A program made the position numbers and the translations under genes. Below the pieces are notes generated by a model. It saw only the letters and a list, made by a program, of their open reading frames with translations. It had not been told where the DNA came from and did not search any database. A stretch of DNA of 64,000 nucleotides from Sphingomonas abaci (lineage in GTDB: Bacteria > Pseudomonadota > Alphaproteobacteria > Sphingomonadales > Sphingomonadaceae), in NCBI RefSeq assembly GCF_014199625.1, contig NZ_JACHNY010000004.1:310001-374000 (forward strand), in the 5' to 3' direction. This document shows positions 9,287-16,833 of this stretch, piece after piece (position 1 is the first letter of the stretch; the number at the start of each line of letters is the position of its first letter).

Positions 9287-10375
9287 ATGCCCAATCTGTT
9301 CGATCCCATCGATCTCGGTGCGATCCACGCCCCCAATCGCCTGTTGATGGCGCCGCTGACCCGTGGTCGCGCCAGTCGCGACGGCGTGCCGGTCGCGATG
9401 ATGGCGGACTATTACGCGCAGCGCGCCAGCGCCGGCCTGATCATCTCGGAAGCCACCGGGATCAGCCGCACCGGCCTGGGCTGGCCCTATGCGCCGGGCC
9501 TGTGGTCGGACGAACAGGTCGAGGCGTGGAAGCCGGTGACCGACGCGGTCCACCGTGCGGGCGGGCGCATCGTCGCGCAGCTCTGGCACACCGGGCGCCA
9601 GGGCCACAGCTCGGTCTATGGCGCGCAGCCCGTCTCCAGCTCGGCGACGCGGACCGAGGGGCAGGCCCACACCTTCGACGGCAAGCAGGACTTCGAGGTC
9701 GCCCGGCCGCTGGCGCTGGAGGAGATTCCCGGCATCATCGAGGATTACGCCACCGCGACCCGCAACGCGCTCGCCGCCGGTTTCGACGGCGTGCAGATCC
9801 ATGCCGCCAATGGCTATCTGATCGACCAGTTCCTGCGCGACAACGCCAATTTCCGCGACGATCGTTACGGGGGCAGCCCGGAGAACCGCATCCGCCTGCT
9901 CCGCGAGGTCACCGAGCGCGTCGCGGCGGTGGCGGGCGAGGGCCGTGTCTCGGTGCGTCTGTCGCCCAATGGCGATAGCCAGGGCGTGGACGACAGCGAC
10001 CCGGCCGCCGTCTTCCTGCCGGCAGTGAAGGCGCTGGACGCGATCGGCATCGGCTTCCTGGAGCTGCGCGAGCCCGGCCCCGACGGCACCTTCGGCCGCA
10101 CCGACGTGCCGCCGCTCAGCCCGCAGATCCGCGACGTCTTCTCGCGTCCGCTGGTGCTGAACAGCGACTACGACACGCGCGACGCGGCGCAGGCCAAGCT
10201 GGACGAGGGCGTCGCCGACGCGATCAGCTTCGGCCGCACCTTCCTGGCCAATCCCGACCTGCCGGAGCGGCTGCGCACCGGCGCGCCGCTCAACGAGAGC
10301 AATCCGAAGACCTGGTACAGCCGGGGGCCGGAGGGCTATATTGACTATCCGGCGCTGGAGACGGCGGAGGCCTGA
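9287..10375 (+). CDS. Old yellow enzyme family NADH:flavin oxidoreductase (alkene reductase)
   Basis: 362 aa from the ATG with AGGAG at 9277-9281; an earlier in-frame start at 9230 would overlap the region needed for the divergent promoter. It is an FMN-dependent TIM-barrel reductase of activated alkenes, close to NemA. Visible features are NRLLMAPLTRGRA near the N-terminus, IVAQLWHTGRQ, the substrate-binding HAANGYLIDQFLRD with the conserved H-x2-N pair, and RYGGSPENRIRLL. The C-terminal FMN phosphate site is SFGRTFLANPDLP. The natural substrate is unknown. Confidence 0.95.
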   Translation: MPNLFDPIDLGAIHAPNRLLMAPLTRGRASRDGVPVAMMADYYAQRASAGLIISEATGISRTGLGWPYAPGLWSDEQVEAWKPVTDAVHRAGGRIVAQLWHTGRQGHSSVYGAQPVSSSATRTEGQAHTFDGKQDFEVARPLALEEIPGIIEDYATATRNALAAGFDGVQIHAANGYLIDQFLRDNANFRDDRYGGSPENRIRLLREVTERVAAVAGEGRVSVRLSPNGDSQGVDDSDPAAVFLPAVKALDAIGIGFLELREPGPDGTFGRTDVPPLSPQIRDVFSRPLVLNSDYDTRDAAQAKLDEGVADAISFGRTFLANPDLPERLRTGAPLNESNPKTWYSRGPEGYIDYPALETAEA

Positions 10376-10382
10376 TCGAGAA

Positions 10383-10420
10383 GGACGATCGTCATTCCGT
10401 TCAGGCGATGACGATCGTCC
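10383..10420. terminator. Long perfect inverted repeat after the old yellow enzyme gene
   Basis: Thirteen base pairs are perfectly complementary: GGACGATCGTCAT at 10383-10395 and ATGACGATCGTCC at 10408-10420, with a 12-nt loop. It begins 7 nt after the reductase stop, so a terminator function is likely, although no T-run follows. The right arm also encodes the last codons of the Uma2 pseudogene on the minus strand. Confidence 0.55.
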
Positions 10421-10971
10421 GATCGCTGCCCGGCACCGAAACGGGTTCGCCGAAAGGGATGGTGATGACGCGGCGGTAATCGCCCCGCATCGGCTCGGCA
10501 TGGACGTGCATCACCGCCATTGGAGCCTCGACCTCCGATAAACCGGCACTCCGACCGTGGCATAGGCGATCCGCTTTATTTTCAAGCCGCGCAGCCGCGT
10601 CGTCTCCGCGATCTCGACCACGAGCCACACGTGGTCCGGCCGCGCCAGTCGGGTGTCCGGCGCCGGCCCGGTCAGCAGCGCCGCGTCGCAGGACAGGATC
10701 ACGTCGTCGGCCAACTCTAATCCGACTTCGCCCATCACCCATATGCCAGTGGATGCGAAGATCGCCCATAGCTGACCCACGACCCTCGCCTGTCGCCCTG
10801 CATGGGCGGTCGGGGGCTGTCGGGGGCGGTCGGGGGCGGATCGGTCCGTTACAACTCTCCCCCGACCAGCTCGACCGTCATCCCTTCGAAGGCGCTGGCC
10901 TCCGCCATTCGCAGGAACTCCGTCGCGGTGAATCGCGCCTCGAACCACCCCGAGGTCGCCAGCCTGGTCAT
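10401..10971 (-). pseudogene. Uma2 family nuclease (DUF820), frameshifted
   Basis: Three reading frames must be joined to give a Uma2 protein. An N-terminal piece starts at 10971 and reads TSGWFEARFTATEFLRMAEA, running into a stop near 10855. A middle piece in a second frame ends about 10511 and contains ILSCDAALLTGPAPDTRLAR and HVWLVVEIAETTRL, with the PD-(D/E)XK-like acidic residues. A C-terminal piece in a third frame contains HVHAEPMRGDYRRVITIPFG and ends at 10401. The first break coincides with a 10-bp tandem repeat at 10804-10840. Uma2 proteins are of uncertain function and are often mobile. No single open frame covers the domain, so it is probably inactive unless the sequence has errors. 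Confidence 0.8.
10804..10840. repeat. 10-bp tandem repeat, 3.7 copies
   Basis: Units GGGCGGTCGG, GGGCTGTCGG, GGGCGGTCGG and a partial GGGCGGA run head to tail. A 10-bp unit change shifts the reading frame by one, and the repeat lies where the Uma2 reading frame breaks, so slippage is a plausible cause of the inactivation. Confidence 0.75.
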
Positions 10972-10978
10972 GCCTGCC

Positions 10979-11428
10979 CTATACCACGCCCATCGCGATG
11001 GTCAGCAGCCCCAGACCCAGCGACAGCGGCACGCGCAAGGCCATCCACCCCTCCGGCGCATCGCCCGTCGTCGCCAGGCGCCGGTCGACCGGTAGCGTCA
11101 GCAGGATCGCCGCCCCCAGGAGCACCAGCGGCCAGCGCAGGTCGAGCAGCATCAGCCCCAGGCCCAGCAGCCCGAACGCGACCAGCGACGGCACCACCGC
11201 CGCGATCAGCAGCGGCGCCTGCGTCGCCGCTGCCCGCCGCACCGCGAAGCCCCACCACATCCCGCCCAGGAAGCTGAAGATCAGCCCGGCATAGGCGAAA
11301 GCGAGCATCCGCCAGCCGTCATCCGGCCGGACCAGCTCCAGCCCGAGCAGCGCCAGCGGCGGCAACAGGCCGGAAAACCCCAGCAACCGGGCGGCGGGCG
11401 AGACGATCGATGGCGCTTCTGACCTCAT
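10979..11428 (-). CDS. DUF3429 family membrane protein
   Basis: 149 aa with five hydrophobic segments. The segment YAGLIFSFLGGMWWGFAVRR matches the DUF3429 signature (a glycine-rich GGxxWG). The start codon overlaps the stop of the anti-sigma gene (ATGA), so it is the third gene of the sigma / anti-sigma operon. Function unknown; co-regulation by this ECF sigma is inferred from the operon structure. Confidence 0.88.
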   Translation of the reverse strand: MRSEAPSIVSPAARLLGFSGLLPPLALLGLELVRPDDGWRMLAFAYAGLIFSFLGGMWWGFAVRRAAATQAPLLIAAVVPSLVAFGLLGLGLMLLDLRWPLVLLGAAILLTLPVDRRLATTGDAPEGWMALRVPLSLGLGLLTIAMGVV

Positions 11429-12141
11429 ACCCTCGACAACGCGCCCGTCGCGACCACGGGTCCGGTCGGCAGGCTGGTCGGCGACCCGCCCGGCGGCTCG
11501 ATCGAAATGGCGAGCGTCGCGCCAGCCACGAGCCGCGCCCGGTCGGCGGGGGCCAGCACCAGCTCCAGCCCGTCCGGCCCGAGCAGCCCGAGCGGATGCG
11601 GCGTCGCGTCGCCGCCGATCACCCAGAGCTGCGCGACCCGGCCGCGCGGCGTCGCCGGCTGGCTGGCGACGCGCAGCCGCCCGGCCGCGCCGTCATAGGC
11701 GGCGGCGATCGGCGTCCTGCCGTCGCCCAGCATTGCGATCAGCGTCGGGCCTGCGGCCGGTGCCGAGGGAGCGGCCGTCGCGCTAGCCACGGGGGTCGGC
11801 GACGGGGCGGCCGGCTCCGGCGCGGGCCGCAGCAGCAGGATGACGAGCAGGCACGCCGCCAGCGCGCTCGACGCGATCGCGATCAGCGGCCAGGGCGCGG
11901 CGCGGCGGGTGCGGACATGACCGGGCCCACCCAGGCTGGCGTCGATCCGCTCGATCAGCTCCTCGGGCGGCTCCACCTCGGGCCACAGGTCGAACAGTTG
12001 CGCGAAATAGAGCCGCCACCGCTCCACCTCGGCGGCGAAGGCCGGTTCGGCCAGCACCCGGCGCAGCGCCGCCGCGCGCTCCTCGCCGTCCAGCACGCCC
12101 AGCGCCAGTTCGGCGGCCTGGAGGTCGGGGTCATCCGTCAC
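11425..12141 (-). CDS. Anti-sigma factor, RskA type
   Basis: 238 aa. The N-terminal cytoplasmic part (about 1-85) carries the short zinc-free anti-sigma region. One membrane segment at about 94-113 follows (LIAIASSALAACLLVILLL), then an Ala/Pro-rich linker and a periplasmic RskA C-terminal domain with RVAQLWVIGGDATPHPLGLL. Such proteins hold an ECF sigma at the membrane. It overlaps the sigma gene upstream by 11 nt and the DUF3429 gene downstream by 4 nt. Confidence 0.93.
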   Translation of the reverse strand: MTDDPDLQAAELALGVLDGEERAAALRRVLAEPAFAAEVERWRLYFAQLFDLWPEVEPPEELIERIDASLGGPGHVRTRRAAPWPLIAIASSALAACLLVILLLRPAPEPAAPSPTPVASATAAPSAPAAGPTLIAMLGDGRTPIAAAYDGAAGRLRVASQPATPRGRVAQLWVIGGDATPHPLGLLGPDGLELVLAPADRARLVAGATLAISIEPPGGSPTSLPTGPVVATGALSRV

Positions 12142-12700
12142 GGTCCAGGCACTCCTTCAGCCGGGCGAGGCCACGGCGGATCCAGCTCTTGACGGTGCCG
12201 AGCGGCACGGCGGCGCGCTCGGCGACCTCGGCATAGGTCAGCCCGTCGAAAAAAGCGGTGCGGATCGCGGCGCGCGACCGGTCCTCCAGCTCGCCCAGGC
12301 AATCGACCAGCCGGTGCCGCTCGCCATCGGCGACCAGCATCGCCTCGGCATCGGGCGCGCTGTCGGGGATGTCGGGCGCCTCGGCGATCGGGCGGGTCTG
12401 GCGGCTGGCCTGCGCGCGCCGCCAGTCGATCGCACGGTTGCGCGCGACGGTCGCCAGCCAGGTGATCGGGCTGGCCCGCCCCGGCTCCCACGCGCCCGCC
12501 CGGCGCCAGATCGTGAGGTAGACATCGTGCAACACATCCTCCGCCGCGCTCCGGTCGCCGCAGATACGCAGGCAGATGCCGAAAAGCTTCGCGGAGGTCA
12601 GGCGATAGACCTCGCGGAACGCGGCGCGATCCTCGCTGCCGGTGGCGATCAGCATCGCGGCGAGATGCGCGCGGGCGTCGGGGGAAGCGGTACGGACCAT
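12131..12700 (-). CDS. ECF RNA polymerase sigma factor
   Basis: 189 aa from the ATG at 12700 (MVRTASPDARAHL), the usual ECF length; longer upstream readings would extend into the promoter region shared with rpiB. Region 2 includes LFGICLRICGDRSAAEDVLH and DVYLTIWRRA. Region 4 has AIRTAFFDGLTYAEVAERAA followed by the helix-turn-helix VPLGTVKSWIRRGLARLKEC. Overlap with the RskA-type anti-sigma gene suggests an SigK-like, membrane-signal-responsive pair. The trigger is unknown. Confidence 0.95.
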   Translation of the reverse strand: MVRTASPDARAHLAAMLIATGSEDRAAFREVYRLTSAKLFGICLRICGDRSAAEDVLHDVYLTIWRRAGAWEPGRASPITWLATVARNRAIDWRRAQASRQTRPIAEAPDIPDSAPDAEAMLVADGERHRLVDCLGELEDRSRAAIRTAFFDGLTYAEVAERAAVPLGTVKSWIRRGLARLKECLDRDG

Positions 12701-12809
12701 CAAGTCCTGACGATAGCCGCAACATTTCACGCGGCAAGGGGTGTGGTCATCCGGACGGTATCCGGCTATGGGCGCGCCCATCCCTTCGTCTTGCCGCCAG
12801 GAAGCGCCC

Positions 12810-13277
12810 ATGCGCATCGCCATCGCCGCCGATCATGCCGCCGTCGCCCTCAAGTCGGTGCTGGCCGCCTGGCTCGCGGAGACCGGGCATGAGGTGATCG
12901 ACCTTGGCACCCATGGCGACGGCCGCGTCGACTATCCCGATTATGGCTACGCATTGGCACAGGCGATCGCCGAGGGCCGGGCCGAGCGCGCCGTCGCGCT
13001 GTGCGGATCGGGCATCGGCATCTCGATCGCCGCCAACCGCCATCCGGCCTGCCGCTGCGCGCTCGTGTCCGAGCCGCTGTCGGCAACGCTCGCCCGCCAG
13101 CATAACGATGCCAACGCCATCGCCATGGGCGCGCGCCTGACCGGCGAGGACATGGCCAAGGCCTGCGTCACCGCCTTCCTGGCCGCCGATTTCGAGGGCG
13201 GTCGCCACCAACACCGGGTCGAGAAGCTGGGCGCCGCCCCCTTCGCCGCCCCCTCTGCACAGGATCACGCCGCATGA
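12810..13277 (+). CDS. rpiB: Ribose 5-phosphate isomerase B
   Basis: 155 aa from an ATG preceded by AGGAA. It interconverts ribose 5-phosphate and ribulose 5-phosphate, the same ribulose 5-phosphate used by RibB. Visible are [11 protein letters not shown] at the N-terminus, [16 protein letters not shown], the catalytic-cysteine loop [14 protein letters not shown], and [14 protein letters not shown]. The stop overlaps the glyA start (ATGA), so the two are one operon. Confidence 0.97.
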   Translation: MRIAIAADHAAVALKSVLAAWLAETGHEVIDLGTHGDGRVDYPDYGYALAQAIAEGRAERAVALCGSGIGISIAANRHPACRCALVSEPLSATLARQHNDANAIAMGARLTGEDMAKACVTAFLAADFEGGRHQHRVEKLGAAPFAAPSAQDHAA

Positions 13278-14584
13278 GCAGCCAGCCGATCGATACCTTG
13301 AGCGCCCAGCCCGAGGGCTTCTTCACCCGCGACCTGGCGGACGCCGACGCCGCGGTTTTCGCCGGCATCGCGCAGGAGCTGGAGCGCGAGCAGACCCAGA
13401 TCGAGCTGATCGCCTCGGAGAACATCGTCTCGCGCGCGGTGCTGGGAGCGCAGGGCTCGGTCTTCACCAACAAATATGCGGAAGGCTATCCGGGCAAGCG
13501 CTACTATCAGGGCTGCGCTCCCTCCGACGTGGTCGAGCAGCTCGCCATCGACCGCGCCAAGCAGATCTTCGGCTGCGGCTTCGCCAACGTCCAGCCGCAT
13601 TCGGGCGCGCAGGCGAACGGCGCGGTGATGCTGGCGCTGGTCAAGCCGGGCGACACGATCCTGGGCATGAGCCTGGACGCCGGGGGCCATCTGACCCACG
13701 GCGCGCGCGCCGCGATGTCGGGCAAGTGGTTCAACGCCGTGCAATATGGTGTCGATCCGGTCACCCACCTGATCGATTACGACCAGGTCGAGGCGCTGGC
13801 GGTCGAGCATCAGCCGAAGCTGATCATCGCGGGCGGCTCGGCCTATCCGCGCGTCATCGACTTCGCCCGCTTCCGCGCGATCGCGGACAAGGTGGGCGCC
13901 TATTTCATGGTCGACATGGCGCATTTCGCCGGCATCGTCGCCGCCGGGCTGCACCCGACCCCGTTCGGCCATGCGCATGTCGTCACCACCACCACGCACA
14001 AGACGCTGCGCGGCCCCCGGGGCGGCATGATCATGACCGATGACGAGGGGCTGGCGAAGAAGATCAACTCTGCGGTGTTCCCGGGTCTCCAGGGTGGCCC
14101 GCTGATGCATGTCGTCGCCGCCAAGGCGGTGGCGTTCGGCGAGGCGCTGCGCCCCGACTACAAGACCTATATCGCCGCCGTGGTGGAGAACGCCAAGGTG
14201 CTGGCCGCGACCCTGAAGGAACGCGGCGCCGACGTGATCGCCGGCGGCACCGACACGCATCTGGCGCTCATCGACCTGCGTCCGCTCGGCATCACCGGTC
14301 GCGACGCGGACGAGGCGCTGGAGCGCGCCGGCATCACCTGCAACAAGAACGGCATCCCCAACGATCCGCTGCCCCCGGTCAAGACCAGCGGCATCCGCGT
14401 CGGCTCGCCGGCCGGCACCACGCGCGGCTTCGGCCCGGCCGAGTTCCGCGAGATCGGCCATATGGTCGCCGACGTGCTCGACGGCCTGGCCCGGAAGGGC
14501 GAGCATGGGGACCCCGAGGTCGAGGCGGACGTTCGGACCCGCGTGCGCGCCCTGTGCGCACGCTTCCCCATCTATCAAGGATAA
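13274..14584 (+). CDS. glyA: Serine hydroxymethyltransferase
   Basis: 436 aa, normal for the family. It is a PLP enzyme converting serine plus tetrahydrofolate to glycine and methylene-tetrahydrofolate. Motifs include [45 protein letters not shown], and the PLP lysine K243 in [14 protein letters not shown]. It supplies glycine that hemA needs and one-carbon units. Translationally coupled to rpiB by a 4-nt overlap; the small ORF and nrdR follow closely. Confidence 0.98.
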   Translation: MSSQPIDTLSAQPEGFFTRDLADADAAVFAGIAQELEREQTQIELIASENIVSRAVLGAQGSVFTNKYAEGYPGKRYYQGCAPSDVVEQLAIDRAKQIFGCGFANVQPHSGAQANGAVMLALVKPGDTILGMSLDAGGHLTHGARAAMSGKWFNAVQYGVDPVTHLIDYDQVEALAVEHQPKLIIAGGSAYPRVIDFARFRAIADKVGAYFMVDMAHFAGIVAAGLHPTPFGHAHVVTTTTHKTLRGPRGGMIMTDDEGLAKKINSAVFPGLQGGPLMHVVAAKAVAFGEALRPDYKTYIAAVVENAKVLAATLKERGADVIAGGTDTHLALIDLRPLGITGRDADEALERAGITCNKNGIPNDPLPPVKTSGIRVGSPAGTTRGFGPAEFREIGHMVADVLDGLARKGEHGDPEVEADVRTRVRALCARFPIYQG

Positions 14585-14588
14585 GCGC

Positions 14589-14762
14589 ATGTCGAAGATC
14601 GACGAAGTCCAGAGCGAGATCAAAGCTACCCCCGGCCTGGGCAAGAAGATGGCCAAATATGGCGCGATCGGCGCCGTGGTGGCGATCCCGATCCCCTTTG
14701 TCGGTCCCGTGTTCGGCGCCTTGGCCGGCGCCGCCATTGCCTATGCCAAGCGCCGGGACTGA
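14589..14762 (+). CDS. Small glycine-rich membrane protein (57 aa)
   Basis: 57 aa in the short gap between glyA and nrdR, with AAGGAT just upstream of the ATG. Residues 1-23 are charged (MSKIDEVQSEIKATPGLGKK). Residues about 24-53 form a hydrophobic hairpin-like stretch (IGAVVAIPIPFVGPVFGAL) ending in YAKRRD. It could be a small inner-membrane protein. Not assigned to any family I know. Confidence 0.7.
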   Translation: MSKIDEVQSEIKATPGLGKKMAKYGAIGAVVAIPIPFVGPVFGALAGAAIAYAKRRD

Positions 14763-14771
14763 CGCCGGCCG

Positions 14772-15251
14772 ATGCGCTGCCCCTTTTGCGGCCATGACGA
14801 CAGCCAGGTGAAGGACAGCCGCCCCACCGAAGATGGGGCGGCGATCCGCCGCCGGCGGCAGTGCGAGGGCTGCGCGGCGCGCTTCACCACCTTTGAGCGC
14901 ATCCAGCTCCGCGAACTCACCGTGCTGAAGAGCGAGGACCGGCGCGAGCCGTTCGACCGCGAGAAGCTGATGCGCTCGGTCGCGATCGCCGCACGCAAGC
15001 GGCCGATCGAACCGGCGCGGATCGAGAAGCTGGTCACCGGCATCCAGCGCCGGCTGGAGACGCTGGGCGATACCGACGTCACTTCCGCCCGGATCGGCGA
15101 GATGGTGATGGAAGGGCTGAAGGGCCTGGACTCGGTCGCCTATATCCGCTTCGCCAGCGTCTATCGCGACTTCAGCGAAGCCAAGGATTTCGAGGCGTTC
15201 GCGGGCCAGGTCGAGGAGGCCGGGCAGGTCGGCGACGCCATCCGGGGGTGA
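14772..15251 (+). CDS. nrdR: Transcriptional repressor NrdR
   Basis: 159 aa. It is an ATP/dATP-sensing repressor of ribonucleotide reductase genes. The N-terminal zinc ribbon is [13 protein letters not shown] and [17 protein letters not shown] (four cysteines). The ATP-cone follows from about residue 49 ([20 protein letters not shown]). The order glyA-nrdR is common in Alphaproteobacteria. Confidence 0.97.
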   Translation: MRCPFCGHDDSQVKDSRPTEDGAAIRRRRQCEGCAARFTTFERIQLRELTVLKSEDRREPFDREKLMRSVAIAARKRPIEPARIEKLVTGIQRRLETLGDTDVTSARIGEMVMEGLKGLDSVAYIRFASVYRDFSEAKDFEAFAGQVEEAGQVGDAIRG

Positions 15252-15303
15252 ACGCCGGCGGCGGGACGCTCACCGGATCAGCCGTCTTCCCCCTGACGAG
15301 GCT

Positions 15304-15330
15304 TCATCCCGGCGAAGGCGGGGTTTGCAG
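15304..15330. repeat. REP-like half element
   Basis: CATCCCGGCGAAGGCGGGG resembles the left arm of the repeat at 6043-6071 (shared GCGAAGGC core flanked by CCGG and GGGG) and is itself weakly palindromic. It sits between nrdR (plus) and the convergent outer-membrane-like gene, where a terminator would be expected. Confidence 0.45.
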
Positions 15331-15434
15331 CCGTCGATCGTTCGCTCCCATGAGCGTCGGCCCGCGAAGATCGGCCGTGGAGATCGTGCGCTTCGCGGCG
15401 ACCAGCGCCATCCGCCCAGCGAGCCCGGACACAA

Positions 15435-16142
15435 TCAGAAGCGGAAGGCAGTGCCCACATAGACCGCCTGGCTGTCGCGGCGGTCATCGGTGCGGGTCAG
15501 GCGCTCGCGGTCGGAGCGATAGCGCAGCCCGGCGGTGACATCGAGATTATGCGTAAGCGAATAGGAGCCGCCCAGGTCGACCGAATAGCTGGGCAGCTCG
15601 GCGATCGCCTTCGGGGTGCCGTCGGTCGGGCGATCGGCGGCGGCCTTGACCCGGCCGGACCAGCGATTGCCGGTATAGCTGACCGCGACATCCGCGCCCT
15701 CGCGCCCGCCGGGCAGGCCCTGCAGGTCGACGCGGGTCACGTCGCCCGCCAGCGCGAACCGCTTCCAGCCCACCGCCGCGCCCAGATTATAGGCGATCGG
15801 GGCCAAGCCGACGACCGTCGAGTTGCTGGCCAGATCGGTCCGGCCGGTGTCGGCGGCGCGGATCGAGCGCGCCCGCACCGCCACCGTGACCGCGCGCGTA
15901 TCGCGGCGCGTATCGGCGGGGGTGAAGTGGAAGCCGTTGGGATCGAAGCCGCCGCGCGCCAGCAGCGCCGCGAGCCGCGGATCGCCGGAGGCCGGGGTGA
16001 AGCCGCCGACGCTGCGCAACGCCGAGCGCTTGACCGGCTTGGCCGCCGTCCGTTCGGAGGCCCCGAATGCGGGGGCGACGACGGCGCCGAGAGCGACCAG
16101 CGCCCCCGCAGCGATCCCGACGATAACGCGCCCCACCCTCAT
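15435..16142 (-). CDS. Outer-membrane beta-barrel-like protein with signal peptide
   Basis: 235 aa from the ATG at 16142, chosen because it begins a good signal peptide (VGRVIVGIAAGALVALGAVV, cleavage near APAFGASE). The mature part has alternating hydrophobic and polar strands such as LDVTAGLRYRSDRERL and SYSVDLGGSYSLTHNLDVT. It ends in AVYVGTAFRF, with the C-terminal phenylalanine typical of BAM substrates. Probably a small porin-like outer-membrane protein; no specific family recognised. Confidence 0.75.
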   Translation of the reverse strand: MRVGRVIVGIAAGALVALGAVVAPAFGASERTAAKPVKRSALRSVGGFTPASGDPRLAALLARGGFDPNGFHFTPADTRRDTRAVTVAVRARSIRAADTGRTDLASNSTVVGLAPIAYNLGAAVGWKRFALAGDVTRVDLQGLPGGREGADVAVSYTGNRWSGRVKAAADRPTDGTPKAIAELPSYSVDLGGSYSLTHNLDVTAGLRYRSDRERLTRTDDRRDSQAVYVGTAFRF

Positions 16143-16384
16143 GTAATTCCCTAAATCGACCCGTGACGAACTATCGCCCGGCAACTCTATGTAGCATGGT
16201 TCGATCCGCCGCCGCCAGCTTGTCGGACCAATTTCATACCGCCTGTTGCATCCATCCCACAGCTCGTCGCGAAGCCGTTGCGACCGTGACGGATTTGGAG
16301 CGTGATTCGGGCGTGCCTTGCTAGCCATGGCGGCCGGCGGTACAGGCCGGAGGGCACGCCCTTCCTGCGCAGGATTCATCGTAT

Positions 16385-16822
16385 ATGTTCCGCCGTACCG
16401 CCCTGTTGATCGCGGCCACCGCCGCGCTGTCGCTCACCGCCTGCGGCGGCCGCAAGAGCGGGTTGCCGAGCGGCGACCTGGCCGCGAGCAAGGTCACGAC
16501 GATCGGCGTCAATTCCTATCTGTGGCGCGCCGCGCTCGACACGCTGAGCTTCATGCCGCTGGTCCAGACCGACTCGAACGGCGGCGTCATCGTCACCGAC
16601 TGGTACGTCAACCCGCAGCTGCCGACCGAGCGGATGAAGGTGACGGTCACCATCCTCGACCAGGACCTGCGCGCCGATGCGGTGCGCGTCGCGGCGCTGC
16701 GCCAGGTCAACCAGGGCGGCCAATGGGTCGCCGCCCCTGTCCAGGCCGCGACCACGCAGAAGCTGGAGGACCTGATCCTGACCCGCGCCCGCGACCTGCG
16801 CCGCGCCTCGATCGCGGGCTGA
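16385..16822 (+). CDS. DUF3576 family lipoprotein
   Basis: 145 aa. A lipoprotein signal ([17 protein letters not shown]) gives a lipidated Cys20. The rest matches DUF3576: [18 protein letters not shown], then [20 protein letters not shown]. In Alphaproteobacteria this gene usually precedes leuS and lptE, as here (11 nt before leuS). An envelope role is likely but not shown. Confidence 0.92.
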   Translation: MFRRTALLIAATAALSLTACGGRKSGLPSGDLAASKVTTIGVNSYLWRAALDTLSFMPLVQTDSNGGVIVTDWYVNPQLPTERMKVTVTILDQDLRADAVRVAALRQVNQGGQWVAAPVQAATTQKLEDLILTRARDLRRASIAG

Positions 16823-16833
16823 AGGCGGACCCC

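Noticed and set aside
10804..10840. CRISPR-like repeat
   Set aside because: Units are 10 bp, directly adjacent, without spacers. A simple tandem repeat.
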